19,518 bases of DNA from Actinomycetes bacterium (lineage in GTDB: Bacteria > Actinomycetota > Actinomycetes > Actinomycetales > Cellulomonadaceae), in assembly GCA_021793115.1 (NCBI GenBank), contig JAJYTJ010000066.1:1-19518 (forward strand), given 5' to 3'. The position numbers were made by a program, and so were the translations under genes. Positions 1 through 8,032 of this stretch are shown here, piece by piece (within the stretch, counting starts at the first letter, position 1; each line of letters opens with the position of its first letter). A model generated the notes under the pieces. It was not told the DNA's origin. It ran no database searches and saw only the letters and a list, made by a program, of their open reading frames with translations.

Positions 1-1071
1 CAGTCCACCGCCAGCCAGATCCTCAACTCCGACTCCGCGCCGGACGTCATGGAGTACAACAAGGGCAACGGCACCGCCGGCACGCTCGCGACGCAGGGCC
101 TGCTCAGCAACCTCGACTCCGCCTACCAGACGTACGGCTGGGCGAACAAGATCGCCCCGAGCCTGCTCACCACGTCCAAGTACTCCGACAAGGGGATCAT
201 GGGCAGCGGGAACTACTACGGCGTCACGAACTACGGCGAGTACGTGGAGTTCTACTACAACAAGACGATGTTCCAGAAGTACGGCCTCACGGTGCCGACC
301 ACCCTGGCGCAGCTCGAGCAGGACATGCAGGTCTTCGTCGACCACGGGATCACCCCGCTGGCCGAGGCCGCGCAGGAGTACCCGCTGGGCCAGCTCTGGT
401 ACCAGCTCGCGCTGTCCAAGGCGGACCGTGACTGGGTGAACGCGTACCAGACGTACACCTCGAAGGTGGACTGGACCGGGCCCGAGCTGAGCTACGCCAC
501 CCAGACCCTCAAAGACTGGGAGAACAAGGGCTTCATCTCCAAGGACGCGGCCGGCATGAAGGCGCAGGACGCGGGCAACGCGTTCGAGGCCGGCACCGCC
601 CCGATCTTCTACTCGGGCTCCTGGTGGTACGGCACGTTCGAGCAGCAGATCAACAAGTTCGACTGGGGCACCTTCCTGTTCCCGCAGTCGACGATGGCGC
701 CGGGTTCCTCGGGCAACATCTGGGTGGTGCCGACGAAGGCGAAGGAGAAGGACCTCGCCTACAAGTTCATCGACATCACGCTGCAGAAGGCCCAGCAGGA
801 CCTCATGGGCAACAAGGGTGGCATCCCGGTCGCGGCCGACACCAGCGCGATCACGGACCCGAAGAACAAGGAGCTCATCCAGAACTTCGCCACCCTGACG
901 GCTCGCGACGGCATCGGGTTCTACCCGGACTGGCCCACCGCGACCTTCTACACGCAGCTCAACGCCGGGCTGCAGGAGCTGCTGAACGGCACCAAGACAC
1001 CCGACCAGGTGAACCAGGAGCTGGGCAGCGAGTACCAGGCCGGCGTCAACCAGATCGTCCAGCAGCCCTAG
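1..1071 (+). CDS. ABC sugar transporter solute-binding protein, 5'-truncated by window edge
   Basis: Extracellular sugar-binding lipoprotein of an ABC importer, which captures an oligosaccharide and delivers it to the two permeases encoded next. The reading frame is open from base 1 with no start, so 356 C-terminal residues are visible. The signal peptide and lipobox lie outside the window. Family-1 binding proteins are usually about 420-440 residues, so some 70-80 residues are missing. The visible part has the family's look: many Tyr and Trp residues, a Tyr-rich stretch (NYYGVTNYGEYVEFYYNK) that leads into the 'YNKTMFQKYGLTVPTT' motif typical of the family, and a C-terminal 'NIWVVPTKAKEKDLAYKF' segment. 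The ATG at position 49 is internal, not the start. The gene heads an operon with permeases and an alpha-xylosidase, so the ligand is probably an alpha-xylosylated sugar. That is inferred from context; the binding site cannot be read. Confidence 0.93.
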   Translation, partial: QSTASQILNSDSAPDVMEYNKGNGTAGTLATQGLLSNLDSAYQTYGWANKIAPSLLTTSKYSDKGIMGSGNYYGVTNYGEYVEFYYNKTMFQKYGLTVPTTLAQLEQDMQVFVDHGITPLAEAAQEYPLGQLWYQLALSKADRDWVNAYQTYTSKVDWTGPELSYATQTLKDWENKGFISKDAAGMKAQDAGNAFEAGTAPIFYSGSWWYGTFEQQINKFDWGTFLFPQSTMAPGSSGNIWVVPTKAKEKDLAYKFIDITLQKAQQDLMGNKGGIPVAADTSAITDPKNKELIQNFATLTARDGIGFYPDWPTATFYTQLNAGLQELLNGTKTPDQVNQELGSEYQAGVNQIVQQP

Positions 1072-1078
1072 CACCACG

Positions 1079-1118
1079 CTCGGCGGGTGCGCAGCGGTCC
1101 GGCTGCGCACCCGCCGAG
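1079..1118 (+). promoter_or_regulatory. Perfect 17-bp inverted repeat between binding-protein and permease genes
   Basis: The arms CTCGGCGGGTGCGCAGC (1079-1095) and its exact reverse complement (1102-1118) flank a 6-nt loop. The repeat begins 8 nt after the binding-protein stop codon and ends 7 nt before the GGAAGGAG ribosome site of the permease gene. No T-run follows. In sugar ABC operons, hairpins at this position act as partial terminators or 3'-end stabilisers that keep binding protein in excess over permease. That role is known for malE-malF and is inferred here. A DNA operator is the less likely alternative. Confidence 0.8.
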
Positions 1119-1141
1119 CCTGCACGGAAGGAGCCGAGACG

Positions 1142-2074
1142 GTGTCGTCTCTCCCAGCCCGGCCCGGCAGGTCACCCCTCGCCCGGCGCGGCGGCTACTG
1201 GTTCTACCTGCTCCCCGGCGCCGTCCTGGCGGCCGTCGTCATCGTCGTGCCGATCGTGTGGAACGTCTACCTCAGCTTCACGTACTACCGGGGCGTGCTG
1301 CCGCCGCGCTGGATCGGCCTCTACAACTGGTCGCACCTGATGCGGGACGCCGAGTTCTGGACGTCGTTCCGGAACAGCATCTTCATGATCATCTCGATGG
1401 TCGTCGTGCCGACGCTCCTCGGGCTGGTCCTGGCCGCGCTGCTGTTCGACCTCGTCGGCAAGAAGTTCGGCGGCAAGGTCTCCAGCTTCCTGCGGGCGAC
1501 GTACTACCTGCCGCAGATCCTGCCCATCGCGGTCGCGTCGATCCTCATCGGCTGGATGCTGCGTCCCACAGACGGCGCGCTGAACACGATCCTGCGGTCG
1601 ATCGGGCTCGGCTCGTGGGCGCACGACTGGCTCGGCAGCCCCGACACGGCGCTCGTCTCCGTGATGGCGATCATGGTGTGGGTCCAGCTGGGCTACCCCG
1701 TCGTGGTGTTCATGGCGGCGCTGGGCCGGGTCGACCCCGAGCTCTACGAGGCCGCCGAGCTCGACGGCGCCAACTGGTTCCGCCGGTTCCGGGCCATCAC
1801 GGTGTCGATCATCCGGCCGGAGATCTTCGTCGTGACCCTGACCTGCACCATCGCCGCGCTCAAGGTCTTCGCCCCGGTCTACGCGCTCACCAGCGGCGGC
1901 CCGGGCACCGCGACCATGGTGCCCAGCTACTACTCGTGGACCGAGTTCTTCCGGGCCCAGCAGGTGGGCTACGGGGCGGCGATCTCCACGGCGCTGACCG
2001 TGGTCATCGTCATGGTGTCCATCGCGTTCATCGTCGTGCAGAACCGCCTCGAGCGAGCGGAGGAGGCCCGATGA
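1142..2074 (+). CDS. Sugar ABC transporter permease, MalF type
   Basis: Inner-membrane subunit, 310 residues, of an oligosaccharide importer. The GTG start is supported by GGAAGGAG at 1126-1133, 8 nt upstream. A short basic N-terminus leads into a first membrane helix at about residues 20-45, with about five more helices after residue 75. The cytoplasmic EAA loop that docks with the ATPase is present as YEAAELDGANWFRRF, with EAA at 203-205 and the conserved Gly at 209, followed by I-RP. The protein starts directly with transmembrane segments and lacks the large periplasmic domain of enteric MalF, which is normal for actinobacterial sugar permeases (CebF-like). Its stop overlaps the next gene's start by 4 nt (ATGA), implying translational coupling. 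Substrate is inferred only from the downstream alpha-xylosidase. Confidence 0.93.
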   Translation: MSSLPARPGRSPLARRGGYWFYLLPGAVLAAVVIVVPIVWNVYLSFTYYRGVLPPRWIGLYNWSHLMRDAEFWTSFRNSIFMIISMVVVPTLLGLVLAALLFDLVGKKFGGKVSSFLRATYYLPQILPIAVASILIGWMLRPTDGALNTILRSIGLGSWAHDWLGSPDTALVSVMAIMVWVQLGYPVVVFMAALGRVDPELYEAAELDGANWFRRFRAITVSIIRPEIFVVTLTCTIAALKVFAPVYALTSGGPGTATMVPSYYSWTEFFRAQQVGYGAAISTALTVVIVMVSIAFIVVQNRLERAEEAR

Positions 2075-2970
2075 GCGCCGTCACCGAGCAGCGCACCACG
2101 ACCCGGGCGCTGCCCGCCCGCAGGGGACGCACGACGGACCGGCACGCGCGCCGCGGCGTGGCGGACTGGGTGACGCTGGCGCTCGCGGTACTCGTCGGGA
2201 TCGCCGTCGTGGCACCGCTGATCCTCATCCTGCTGAACTCGTTCAAGTCGCCGGACGACTACGCGGCCAACGGTCCGCTGTCGCTGCCCACGCACGTGTA
2301 CCTGCACGGCATCGTCACGTTCTGGGACAAGGTCGACTTCCTGCAGAAGCTGGGGAACAGCGTCGTCATCTGCGGCCTGGTCGCGGTCTTCGGGGTGCTG
2401 TTCTCGGTGCTCAACGCGTACGCGCTCGGCGTCGGCAAGGTGCGCGGCCGGATCCCGTTGCTGATGATGTTCCTGCTGGCCAACATGGTGCCCCAGGAGG
2501 CGCTGCTCTACCCGCTGTACTACATGGCGAAAGCGGTGGGGCTGTACGACTCCATCTGGGCCGTGATCATCATCTTCACCGTCATCCAGTGCGCGTTCGG
2601 CACGTACCTGCTGTCCAGCGTGTTCGCGGTGTTCCCCAAGGAGCTGCTGGAGGCGGCGGCGATCGACGGCGCGGGACGGTGGCGCACGTTGTGGCGGGTG
2701 CTGGTCCCGATGTCGCGACCGACGTTGTCGGTGCTGCTGGTGTTCTTCTTCATCTGGACCTGGAACGAGTTCCTCATCCCGCTGACCTTCCTCGTCAGCA
2801 ACTCTCACCAGACCGTCCCGATCGCCATCGCCAGCCTGCAGGGCGACCGGATCATGGACATCACCACGACGAGCGCGTCGGCGCTTCTCGGGCTCATTCC
2901 CACGCTGCTCTTCTTCCTCTTCTTCCAGCGCACGCTGACCCGCGGTATCACTGCCGGCGCGATCAAGTAG
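2071..2970 (+). CDS. Sugar ABC transporter permease, MalG type
   Basis: Second membrane subunit of the same importer, 299 residues. The frame is open much further upstream. The ATG at 2071 is chosen because AGGAGG lies 5-10 nt before it and it overlaps the previous stop by 4 nt. A hydrophilic, Arg-rich tail of about 30 residues precedes the first helix (about residues 33-57), and five more helices follow. The EAA loop reads LLEAAAIDGAGRWRTLWRV, with EAA at 194-196 and Gly at 200, then LVPMSRP. The C-terminus (TRGITAGAIK) matches the usual MalG-type ending. No ATP-binding subunit gene follows. In actinobacteria such CebFG-like pairs commonly use one genome-shared MsiK-type ATPase, which I infer here. 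Confidence 0.93.
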   Translation: MSAVTEQRTTTRALPARRGRTTDRHARRGVADWVTLALAVLVGIAVVAPLILILLNSFKSPDDYAANGPLSLPTHVYLHGIVTFWDKVDFLQKLGNSVVICGLVAVFGVLFSVLNAYALGVGKVRGRIPLLMMFLLANMVPQEALLYPLYYMAKAVGLYDSIWAVIIIFTVIQCAFGTYLLSSVFAVFPKELLEAAAIDGAGRWRTLWRVLVPMSRPTLSVLLVFFFIWTWNEFLIPLTFLVSNSHQTVPIAIASLQGDRIMDITTTSASALLGLIPTLLFFLFFQRTLTRGITAGAIK

Positions 2971-2993
2971 ACGCGTCCTCGAAAGGTTCCTCC

Positions 2994-5243
2994 ATGCGAT
3001 TCACCGACGGTTTCTGGCAGCTGCGCGCGGGCGTGGAGGCGCTGTACGCCGAGGAGGCCTACGACCTCGACGCCGTGGACGGCGAGCTGCGGGTGACCGC
3101 GCCCACCAAGGTCATCGCCCGGCGCGGCGACGTGCTCAACCGGCCGACGCTCACGGTGACCGTCTCCTCCCCGCTGCCCGGCGTCGCGCGCATCCGGGTG
3201 GAGCACTTCCACGGTGCCGCGGAGCCGTTGCGCTTCGTCGCGAACGAGGGCGACCGGGCGGGAATGGTCACGGTCGACGAGGCCGGCAACGCCACGCTGC
3301 ACACCGGTGACCTCACGGTCGAGGTGCGCCGCGGGGCGCCGTGGAGCATGACGTTCCGTTCCGCCGGGCGCGAGCTGACGCGGAGCGGCCACCGGTCGCT
3401 CGCCTTCATGCGGGCTCCCGAGGGTCGGTTCCTGAACGCCCAGCTGGACCTCGGCGTCGGCGAGCTGGTCTACGGCTTGGGGGAGCGCTTCGGCCCGCTG
3501 GTCAGGAACGGGCAGAGCGTCGAGATCTGGAACGCCGACGGCGGCACGTCCAGCGAGCAGGCCTACAAGAACGTGCCGTTCTTCCTCAGCAACCGGGGCT
3601 ACGGGGTGCTCGTCAACGACACCGGCCGGGTCTCGTTCGAGGTCGGCAGCGAGGCGGTGGAGCGCGTCCAGTTCTCGGTGCCCGGCGAGAGCCTGGAGTA
3701 CTTCGTCGTCGACGGGCCGACACCTGCCGCGGTGCTGGAGCGCTACACCGAGCTCGTCGGCCGCCCGGCCCGGGTGCCGGCGTGGTCGTACGGGCTGTGG
3801 CTGACCACCAGCTTCACGACGAGCTACGACGAGGCGACCGTGAGCTCGTTCATCGACGGCATGGCCGAGCGCCGGCTGCCGATGTCCGTGTTCCACTTCG
3901 ACTGCTTCTGGATGCGCGAGTTCCAGTGGTGCGACTTCGACTGGGACCCGCGAACGTTCCCGGACCCCGAGGGGATGCTCGAGCGGCTCCACGACCGTGG
4001 GCTGCGCGTGAGCGTGTGGATCAACCCGTACATCGGCCAGCGGTCCAGGCTCTTCGCGGAGGGCGCGGCGCTCGGTTACCTGCTGCATCGCCCCGACGGC
4101 TCGGTGTGGCAGTCGGACCTGTGGCAGGCCGGCATGGGGCTCGTCGACTTCACCGACCCGGACGCGACGCGCTGGTACCAGGACCGGCTGCGGACGCTGC
4201 TGGACCAGGGGGTGGACTGCTTCAAGACCGACTTCGGCGAGCGCATCCCCACCGACGTCGTCTACCACGACGGCTCGGACCCCGAGCGGATGCACAACCT
4301 GTACACCCAGCTCTACAACGCCGCGGTGCACGAGGTGCTGGTGGCGGCCCGTGGCGAGGGCGAGGCCGTGCTGTTCGCCCGCTCGGCCACCGCCGGCGGC
4401 CAGCAGTACCCCGTCCACTGGGGCGGCGACTCGACGTCGACCTTCGCGTCCATGGCCGAGACGCTGCGCGGCGGCCTCTCGCTCGCCCTCAGCGGTTTCG
4501 GCTTCTGGAGCCACGACATCGGCGGGTTCGAGGGCATGCCCGACCCGGCCGTGTTCAAGCGCTGGGTCGCGTTCGGCCTGCTGTCGAGCCACTCCCGGCT
4601 GCACGGCAGCGACTCGTACCGGGTGCCGTGGCTGTTCGACGTCGACCCGGCGACGGGTGAGACGCTGACCGGCCCGCAGAGCGCCGTCGACGTGACGCGC
4701 CGCTTCACCGAGCTCAAGCTCGCGCTCATGCCGTACCTGTACGCCGCCGGCCTCGAAGCGTCGCGGCGCGGTCTGCCGGTGATGCGTCCGATGGTCCTCG
4801 AGTTCCCGGACGACCCCGCCGTGGCGTACCTCGACCGCCAGTACATGCTCGGCCACGACCTGCTCGTGGCGCCGGTCTTCTCGTCCGACGGGGCGGTGGA
4901 GCTCTACCTGCCGGCCGGGACCTGGACGAGCTGGTGGACCGGTGAGGTGGTGCAGGGCGGCCGATGGCTGCGCGAGACGCACGGCTTCGACACGGTGCCC
5001 CTCTACGTCCGGCCCGGCGCGGTGGTGCCTGTCGGCGCGGTCGTCGGCCGCCCGGACCACCCCTACCTCGAGGGCCTGACGCTCCGGGTGTTCGCCGGAG
5101 CCGAGGAGGGTTCGCAGCGCGTGGTGCGCGTCACGGAGCCGGACGGGCGCAGCGCGAGCTTCACGGTCACGTGGACGGCCGCGGGCGCCGCGGTGACCAG
5201 CGACTCGCCGGCACCGTTCGCCGTCGACGACCGGAGCCGGTAG
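2994..5243 (+). CDS. GH31 alpha-xylosidase, YicI type
   Basis: Cytoplasmic retaining glycosidase, 749 residues, that releases alpha-xylose from xylosylated oligosaccharides such as isoprimeverose. E. coli YicI is 772 residues. The ATG at 2994 follows AAAGG by 7 nt; the longer upstream frame overlaps the permease and is rejected. The order is the N-terminal beta-sandwich, the (beta/alpha)8 barrel, then beta domains. The nucleophile is Asp413 in CFKTDFGERIPTDV. The general acid/base is Asp479 in PVHWGGDSTS. The subsite -1 motif HFDCFWM has Asp303-Cys304-Phe305, the Cys-Phe pair that marks alpha-xylosidases rather than alpha-glucosidases. The Arg in FARSATAGGQQ and the His in SHSRLHGS are also present. 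The gene begins 23 nt after the permease and is the last in its operon. No signal peptide is seen, so substrate is imported whole. A sulfoquinovosidase is unlikely given the fingerprint. Confidence 0.95.
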   Translation: MRFTDGFWQLRAGVEALYAEEAYDLDAVDGELRVTAPTKVIARRGDVLNRPTLTVTVSSPLPGVARIRVEHFHGAAEPLRFVANEGDRAGMVTVDEAGNATLHTGDLTVEVRRGAPWSMTFRSAGRELTRSGHRSLAFMRAPEGRFLNAQLDLGVGELVYGLGERFGPLVRNGQSVEIWNADGGTSSEQAYKNVPFFLSNRGYGVLVNDTGRVSFEVGSEAVERVQFSVPGESLEYFVVDGPTPAAVLERYTELVGRPARVPAWSYGLWLTTSFTTSYDEATVSSFIDGMAERRLPMSVFHFDCFWMREFQWCDFDWDPRTFPDPEGMLERLHDRGLRVSVWINPYIGQRSRLFAEGAALGYLLHRPDGSVWQSDLWQAGMGLVDFTDPDATRWYQDRLRTLLDQGVDCFKTDFGERIPTDVVYHDGSDPERMHNLYTQLYNAAVHEVLVAARGEGEAVLFARSATAGGQQYPVHWGGDSTSTFASMAETLRGGLSLALSGFGFWSHDIGGFEGMPDPAVFKRWVAFGLLSSHSRLHGSDSYRVPWLFDVDPATGETLTGPQSAVDVTRRFTELKLALMPYLYAAGLEASRRGLPVMRPMVLEFPDDPAVAYLDRQYMLGHDLLVAPVFSSDGAVELYLPAGTWTSWWTGEVVQGGRWLRETHGFDTVPLYVRPGAVVPVGAVVGRPDHPYLEGLTLRVFAGAEEGSQRVVRVTEPDGRSASFTVTWTAAGAAVTSDSPAPFAVDDRSR

Positions 5244-5258
5244 CCGGGCGCCGGGCTC

Positions 5259-5280
5259 GCCGGTCCGGCACGCCACCGGC
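5259..5280. terminator. Weak candidate terminator between convergent genes
   Basis: The 40-bp gap between the alpha-xylosidase and the convergent lipid-kinase gene contains GCCGGT (5259-5264) and ACCGGC (5275-5280) around a 10-nt GC-rich loop. The stem is only 6 bp with no T-run on either strand. The position between convergent stops is the main argument. Confidence 0.3.
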
Positions 5281-5283
5281 CGG

Positions 5284-6252
5284 TCAGGCGGCAGCTTCCT
5301 CGACGCAGACGTGCAGCGCACCGGGCTGCACCGAGATCCGGGCGCGCACGACGAGGCCGAAGCTGTCGCCGTCGAGCTCGATGCCGTGCGCGGTCCCGAA
5401 CCGGACCTCGAACTGCCGCCCCTGGGCGTAGGCGAGCGTGCGCTGGTCTGGTGTCAGCCGGACCATGCTGCGACCCAGCCGAGAGCGGTGCGCGATCCCT
5501 TGGAGCGTCAGCCGGGTGCCGATCCGGGCCCAGTCGAAGCGGCCCTTGGGCCGGAGCATGACGACGTCGAGCAGGCCGTCGTCGACGACGGCCGACGGGA
5601 TGAGCAGCATGTTGCCGGTGAGCGTGCCGCAGTTGCCGACGATCACCGTGTGAGCGCGCACCGTGCGGGTGTGCCCGTCGTCGATGCGGTAGTCGAGGTG
5701 GAACAGGCGGTTCGCGACGATCGAGCGTGCGATCGGCGAGACGTAGGCGAACCAGCCGAGCCGCCGCTTGGCCTGCGCGCTGGCGTGCTCGGCCATCTCG
5801 GCGTCCAGCCCGATCCCCGCCATGACGAGGAACACCTGCCGGCTGCGGCGCCCGGAGTCGTCCTCCAGCTCCGCCCGTGCGACGTCGACCAGCCGCGTCG
5901 TGCCGTCGAAGGCGATCCGCAGGCTGCGTTCCACGTCGTTGAGCGGCAGCCCGAGGTTGCGTGCCAGCAGGTTGCCGGTGCCGGTCGGCAGCAGCGCGAT
6001 CGGCGTGCCTCCGTCGCCCACCACCTCGGCCACCACCCGCACCGTGCCGTCACCGCCGGCGACGACCACCACGGCCGGCCCGTGCCGCAGCGCCTCCTGC
6101 GCCGCACCGCGCCCGGCGTCGTCGGCGCTCGTCTCGTACCACCGCGACGGGCCCCAGTCGTGGAGCTGCTCCTGCTCCGCGACGGCGCGCCGCAGCCGGT
6201 CGAGCGGGATCTTGACCGGGTTGTAGACGACCGCGGCATGGCTGGCCTGCAC
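5284..6252 (-). CDS. Diacylglycerol-kinase-family lipid kinase
   Basis: 322-residue protein of the DAGK catalytic family (YegS/BmrU/DgkB type). These cytosolic or membrane-peripheral enzymes phosphorylate diacylglycerol or related lipids with ATP. The nucleotide-binding signature GGDGT is at residues 66-70, in AGGDGTVRVVAEV. The second family motif LPTGTGNLLARNLGLP is at 88-103. The N-terminal VVYNPVK strand-loop is also typical, and length is normal for the family. The GTG at 6252 puts that strand at residues 8-14; an ATG at 6239 is out of frame. The ribosome site is weak. The gene lies 66 nt downstream of the short-chain dehydrogenase on the same strand, so co-transcription is possible, and it converges with the alpha-xylosidase. 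The lipid substrate cannot be assigned from sequence. Confidence 0.9.
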   Translation of the reverse strand: MQASHAAVVYNPVKIPLDRLRRAVAEQEQLHDWGPSRWYETSADDAGRGAAQEALRHGPAVVVVAGGDGTVRVVAEVVGDGGTPIALLPTGTGNLLARNLGLPLNDVERSLRIAFDGTTRLVDVARAELEDDSGRRSRQVFLVMAGIGLDAEMAEHASAQAKRRLGWFAYVSPIARSIVANRLFHLDYRIDDGHTRTVRAHTVIVGNCGTLTGNMLLIPSAVVDDGLLDVVMLRPKGRFDWARIGTRLTLQGIAHRSRLGRSMVRLTPDQRTLAYAQGRQFEVRFGTAHGIELDGDSFGLVVRARISVQPGALHVCVEEAAA

Positions 6253-6318
6253 GTCCCGAGCCTAGGTGGCGACGAGCGGCGGGGCCTGTCCACCGTCCGG
6301 CGGGGCCACCGACCGCGA

Positions 6319-7029
6319 TCACCAGCCCAGCTCGCCGTCGTCCTCCTGGAAGGTGCCGGTCGGTCCGTCGGGCCCGATGCTCGCCAGCCGTGCCACCACG
6401 CGCGCGCTCTGCGCCGCCGGCCGGCCCGGGTGTCGGCCGGGATCTCCGCCGCCGAGCTCGGTCGCGGTGATGCCGGGCTCCACCGCGTTGACCTTGATCG
6501 TCGGATAGGCGTTCGCGTACTGCACCGTGAGCATCGAGACCGCCGCCTTGCTGGCGCCGTAGGCGATCGAGACGTAGTGCGACGCCGGGCGGGACGGTTC
6601 GTGCGTCGCCCAGAACGAGCCGAGCGCGCTGGACACGTTGACGACGACCGGGTGCGGCGACGCGAGCAGCAGCGGCAGCGCAGCCCCGGTCACCCGCACG
6701 ATGCCGACCGCGTTGGTGTCGAAGACCTCGAGCACGCTGGGGCCGTCGAGCGCCTCCCCACCGTCCGCCGTACGCCGCGCGATGCCGGCGTTGTTGACGA
6801 GGACGTCGAGGCCCGTGCCGGAGGCGGCGATCGTGGCGACCGCGGCGGCGACGGAGCGGTCGTCCGTGACGTCGAGCCGCACGAGGCGTGCGCCGAGCTC
6901 GTCGGCCGTGGCACGGCCGCGTGCTTCGTCGCGGGCGCCGATCCAGACGGTGTGACCGGCCTGGACGAGGAGGCGGGCGGCTTCCTTGCCGAGGCCCTTG
7001 TTGGCTCCGGTGATGAGTGTTGTGGTCAT
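6319..7029 (-). CDS. Short-chain dehydrogenase/reductase (SDR)
   Basis: NAD(P)-dependent oxidoreductase of the classical SDR family, 236 residues. The cofactor motif TGANKGLG is at residues 7-14, NNAG at 79-82, the catalytic Ser at 133/134 (NVSSALG), Tyr157 and Lys161 in YGASK, and the NAVEPG segment at 181-186. Start choice is uncertain. ATG at 7029 (MTTTLITGANKG) places the first strand normally, but an in-frame ATG 9 nt upstream (7038) is possible and neither has a clear ribosome site. The gene is divergent from an XRE/MmyB-type regulator with a 102-bp gap, an arrangement often seen for SDR genes controlled by that regulator family. Similar TGANKGLG proteins act on carbonyl compounds or secondary metabolites; the substrate here is unknown. 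Confidence 0.92.
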   Translation of the reverse strand: MTTTLITGANKGLGKEAARLLVQAGHTVWIGARDEARGRATADELGARLVRLDVTDDRSVAAAVATIAASGTGLDVLVNNAGIARRTADGGEALDGPSVLEVFDTNAVGIVRVTGAALPLLLASPHPVVVNVSSALGSFWATHEPSRPASHYVSIAYGASKAAVSMLTVQYANAYPTIKVNAVEPGITATELGGGDPGRHPGRPAAQSARVVARLASIGPDGPTGTFQEDDGELGW

Positions 7030-7044
7030 GGCGTCCATGCTCGG

Positions 7045-7074
7045 GCCGGTGCCGGCGGGCAGGCAGTCGTCTGC
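7045..7074. promoter_or_regulatory. Two short palindromes in SDR/XRE divergent gap (candidate operators)
   Basis: The 102-bp gap holds GCCGG-TG-CCGGC (7045-7056) and GCAG-TCGT-CTGC (7063-7074), adjacent and just upstream of the dehydrogenase start. They are plausible operator half-sites for the divergent regulator. Both are short and GC-rich, so chance occurrence is likely enough to keep confidence low. I found no convincing -35/-10 pair on either strand in the gap. Confidence 0.25.
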
Positions 7075-7131
7075 TGTTCGTAGGAGTGGCAGGGCCAGGA
7101 CGCCACGCCGCTCGAGGCGCAGACTCGGACC

Positions 7132-7977
7132 GTGGAGGGATGGGAGTTCGGCCTGGCCGTGCGGCGGTGGCGGGAGGCCGTCGCGCCGGGGCTCGTCGGC
7201 CTGCCGGTCGGTGGCCGTCGCCGGGCGCCGGGCCTGCGGCGCGAGGAGCTGGCCGGCCTGGCGGGCATCTCGGTCGACTACCTGACGCGGCTCGAGCAGG
7301 GGCGCGCCACGTCGCCCTCCGGCCAGGTGGTCGAGGCGCTCGCCCGCGCGCTGCGGCTGTCGGACGCCGAGCGCGGCCGGCTGTTCCAGCTGGCCGGCCT
7401 GCTCGCCCCGGGGCCGGGGACGGTTCCGACGAGGATCACGGCGAGCGTGCAGCGGCTGCTCGACCGCTTCGCGGGCATCCCGGTCGTCGTCTACGACGCC
7501 GCGTGGAACCTCGTCGTGGCCAACGCGCCGTACGACGCGCTCATGGGTGAGACGTCGGCGCTGCGGGGCCACGAGCGCAACGGCGTCTGGCGCAACCTCG
7601 TCGGGCCCGCCTCGCGCGCGGTGCAGACGCGCGAGGAGCACGACGAGCAGGTGGTCGGCCTCGTCGCGGACCTGCGGATGACGGCGGCGCGTTACCCGGC
7701 GGACGCCCGGCTGCGGCGGCTCGTCGCCGACCTGCGGGCCGTGAGCCCGAGGTTCGGCGCGCTCTGGGACACGCCGACCACGCTGGCGCCGGGCGAGGCG
7801 TCGCGGCACAAGGTGGTCCGGCACCCGGCGGTCGGGCCGATCGTGGTCGACTGCGACACGCTCGTGGTGGCGGGCGACGACCTGCGGATCATGGTCTACA
7901 CGGCCGAGCCCGGCAGCGACGACGCGGAGCGGCTGGCGCTCGCGATCGTGCTCGGCACCCAGTCCCTGGTGGGGTAG
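7132..7977 (+). CDS. XRE-family regulator with MmyB-like ligand-binding domain
   Basis: 281-residue one-component transcription factor. The N-terminal helix-turn-helix spans about residues 8-80, including the family signature RRRAPGLRREELAGLAG and SVDYLTRLEQGR. The remaining roughly 190 residues match the MmyB-like PAS-related domain: VVYDAAWNLVVANAPYDALMG, then the HERNGVWRNLVGP segment and a C-terminal strand ending with LRIMVYTAEPGSDDAERLALA. That domain binds fatty-acid-like ligands in characterised relatives. The GTG at 7132 gives the usual short lead into the HTH; its ribosome site is poor. It is divergent from the SDR gene, so the likely role is control of that gene and itself. This is inference from arrangement. 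Confidence 0.9.
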   Translation: MEGWEFGLAVRRWREAVAPGLVGLPVGGRRRAPGLRREELAGLAGISVDYLTRLEQGRATSPSGQVVEALARALRLSDAERGRLFQLAGLLAPGPGTVPTRITASVQRLLDRFAGIPVVVYDAAWNLVVANAPYDALMGETSALRGHERNGVWRNLVGPASRAVQTREEHDEQVVGLVADLRMTAARYPADARLRRLVADLRAVSPRFGALWDTPTTLAPGEASRHKVVRHPAVGPIVVDCDTLVVAGDDLRIMVYTAEPGSDDAERLALAIVLGTQSLVG

Positions 7978-8032
7978 CCCGACGGCGTCGTGGAGCGCCA
8001 GATACGCTCGCCAGGGACGGGAGGGAGCGGGC

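Noticed and set aside
2805..5321. 838-residue open frame antisense to the alpha-xylosidase
   Set aside because: Biased composition with no recognisable motif; it is the shadow of the GH31 gene.
6277..6307. Direct repeat CGGCGGGGCC (6277-6286, 6298-6307) between the SDR and lipid-kinase genes
   Set aside because: Ten GC-only bases repeated within 31 bp is unremarkable in DNA of this composition.
5311..7083. 590-residue plus-strand frame across the lipid kinase and SDR genes
   Set aside because: Arg/His/Val-rich shadow of two genes with clear catalytic motifs on the minus strand.
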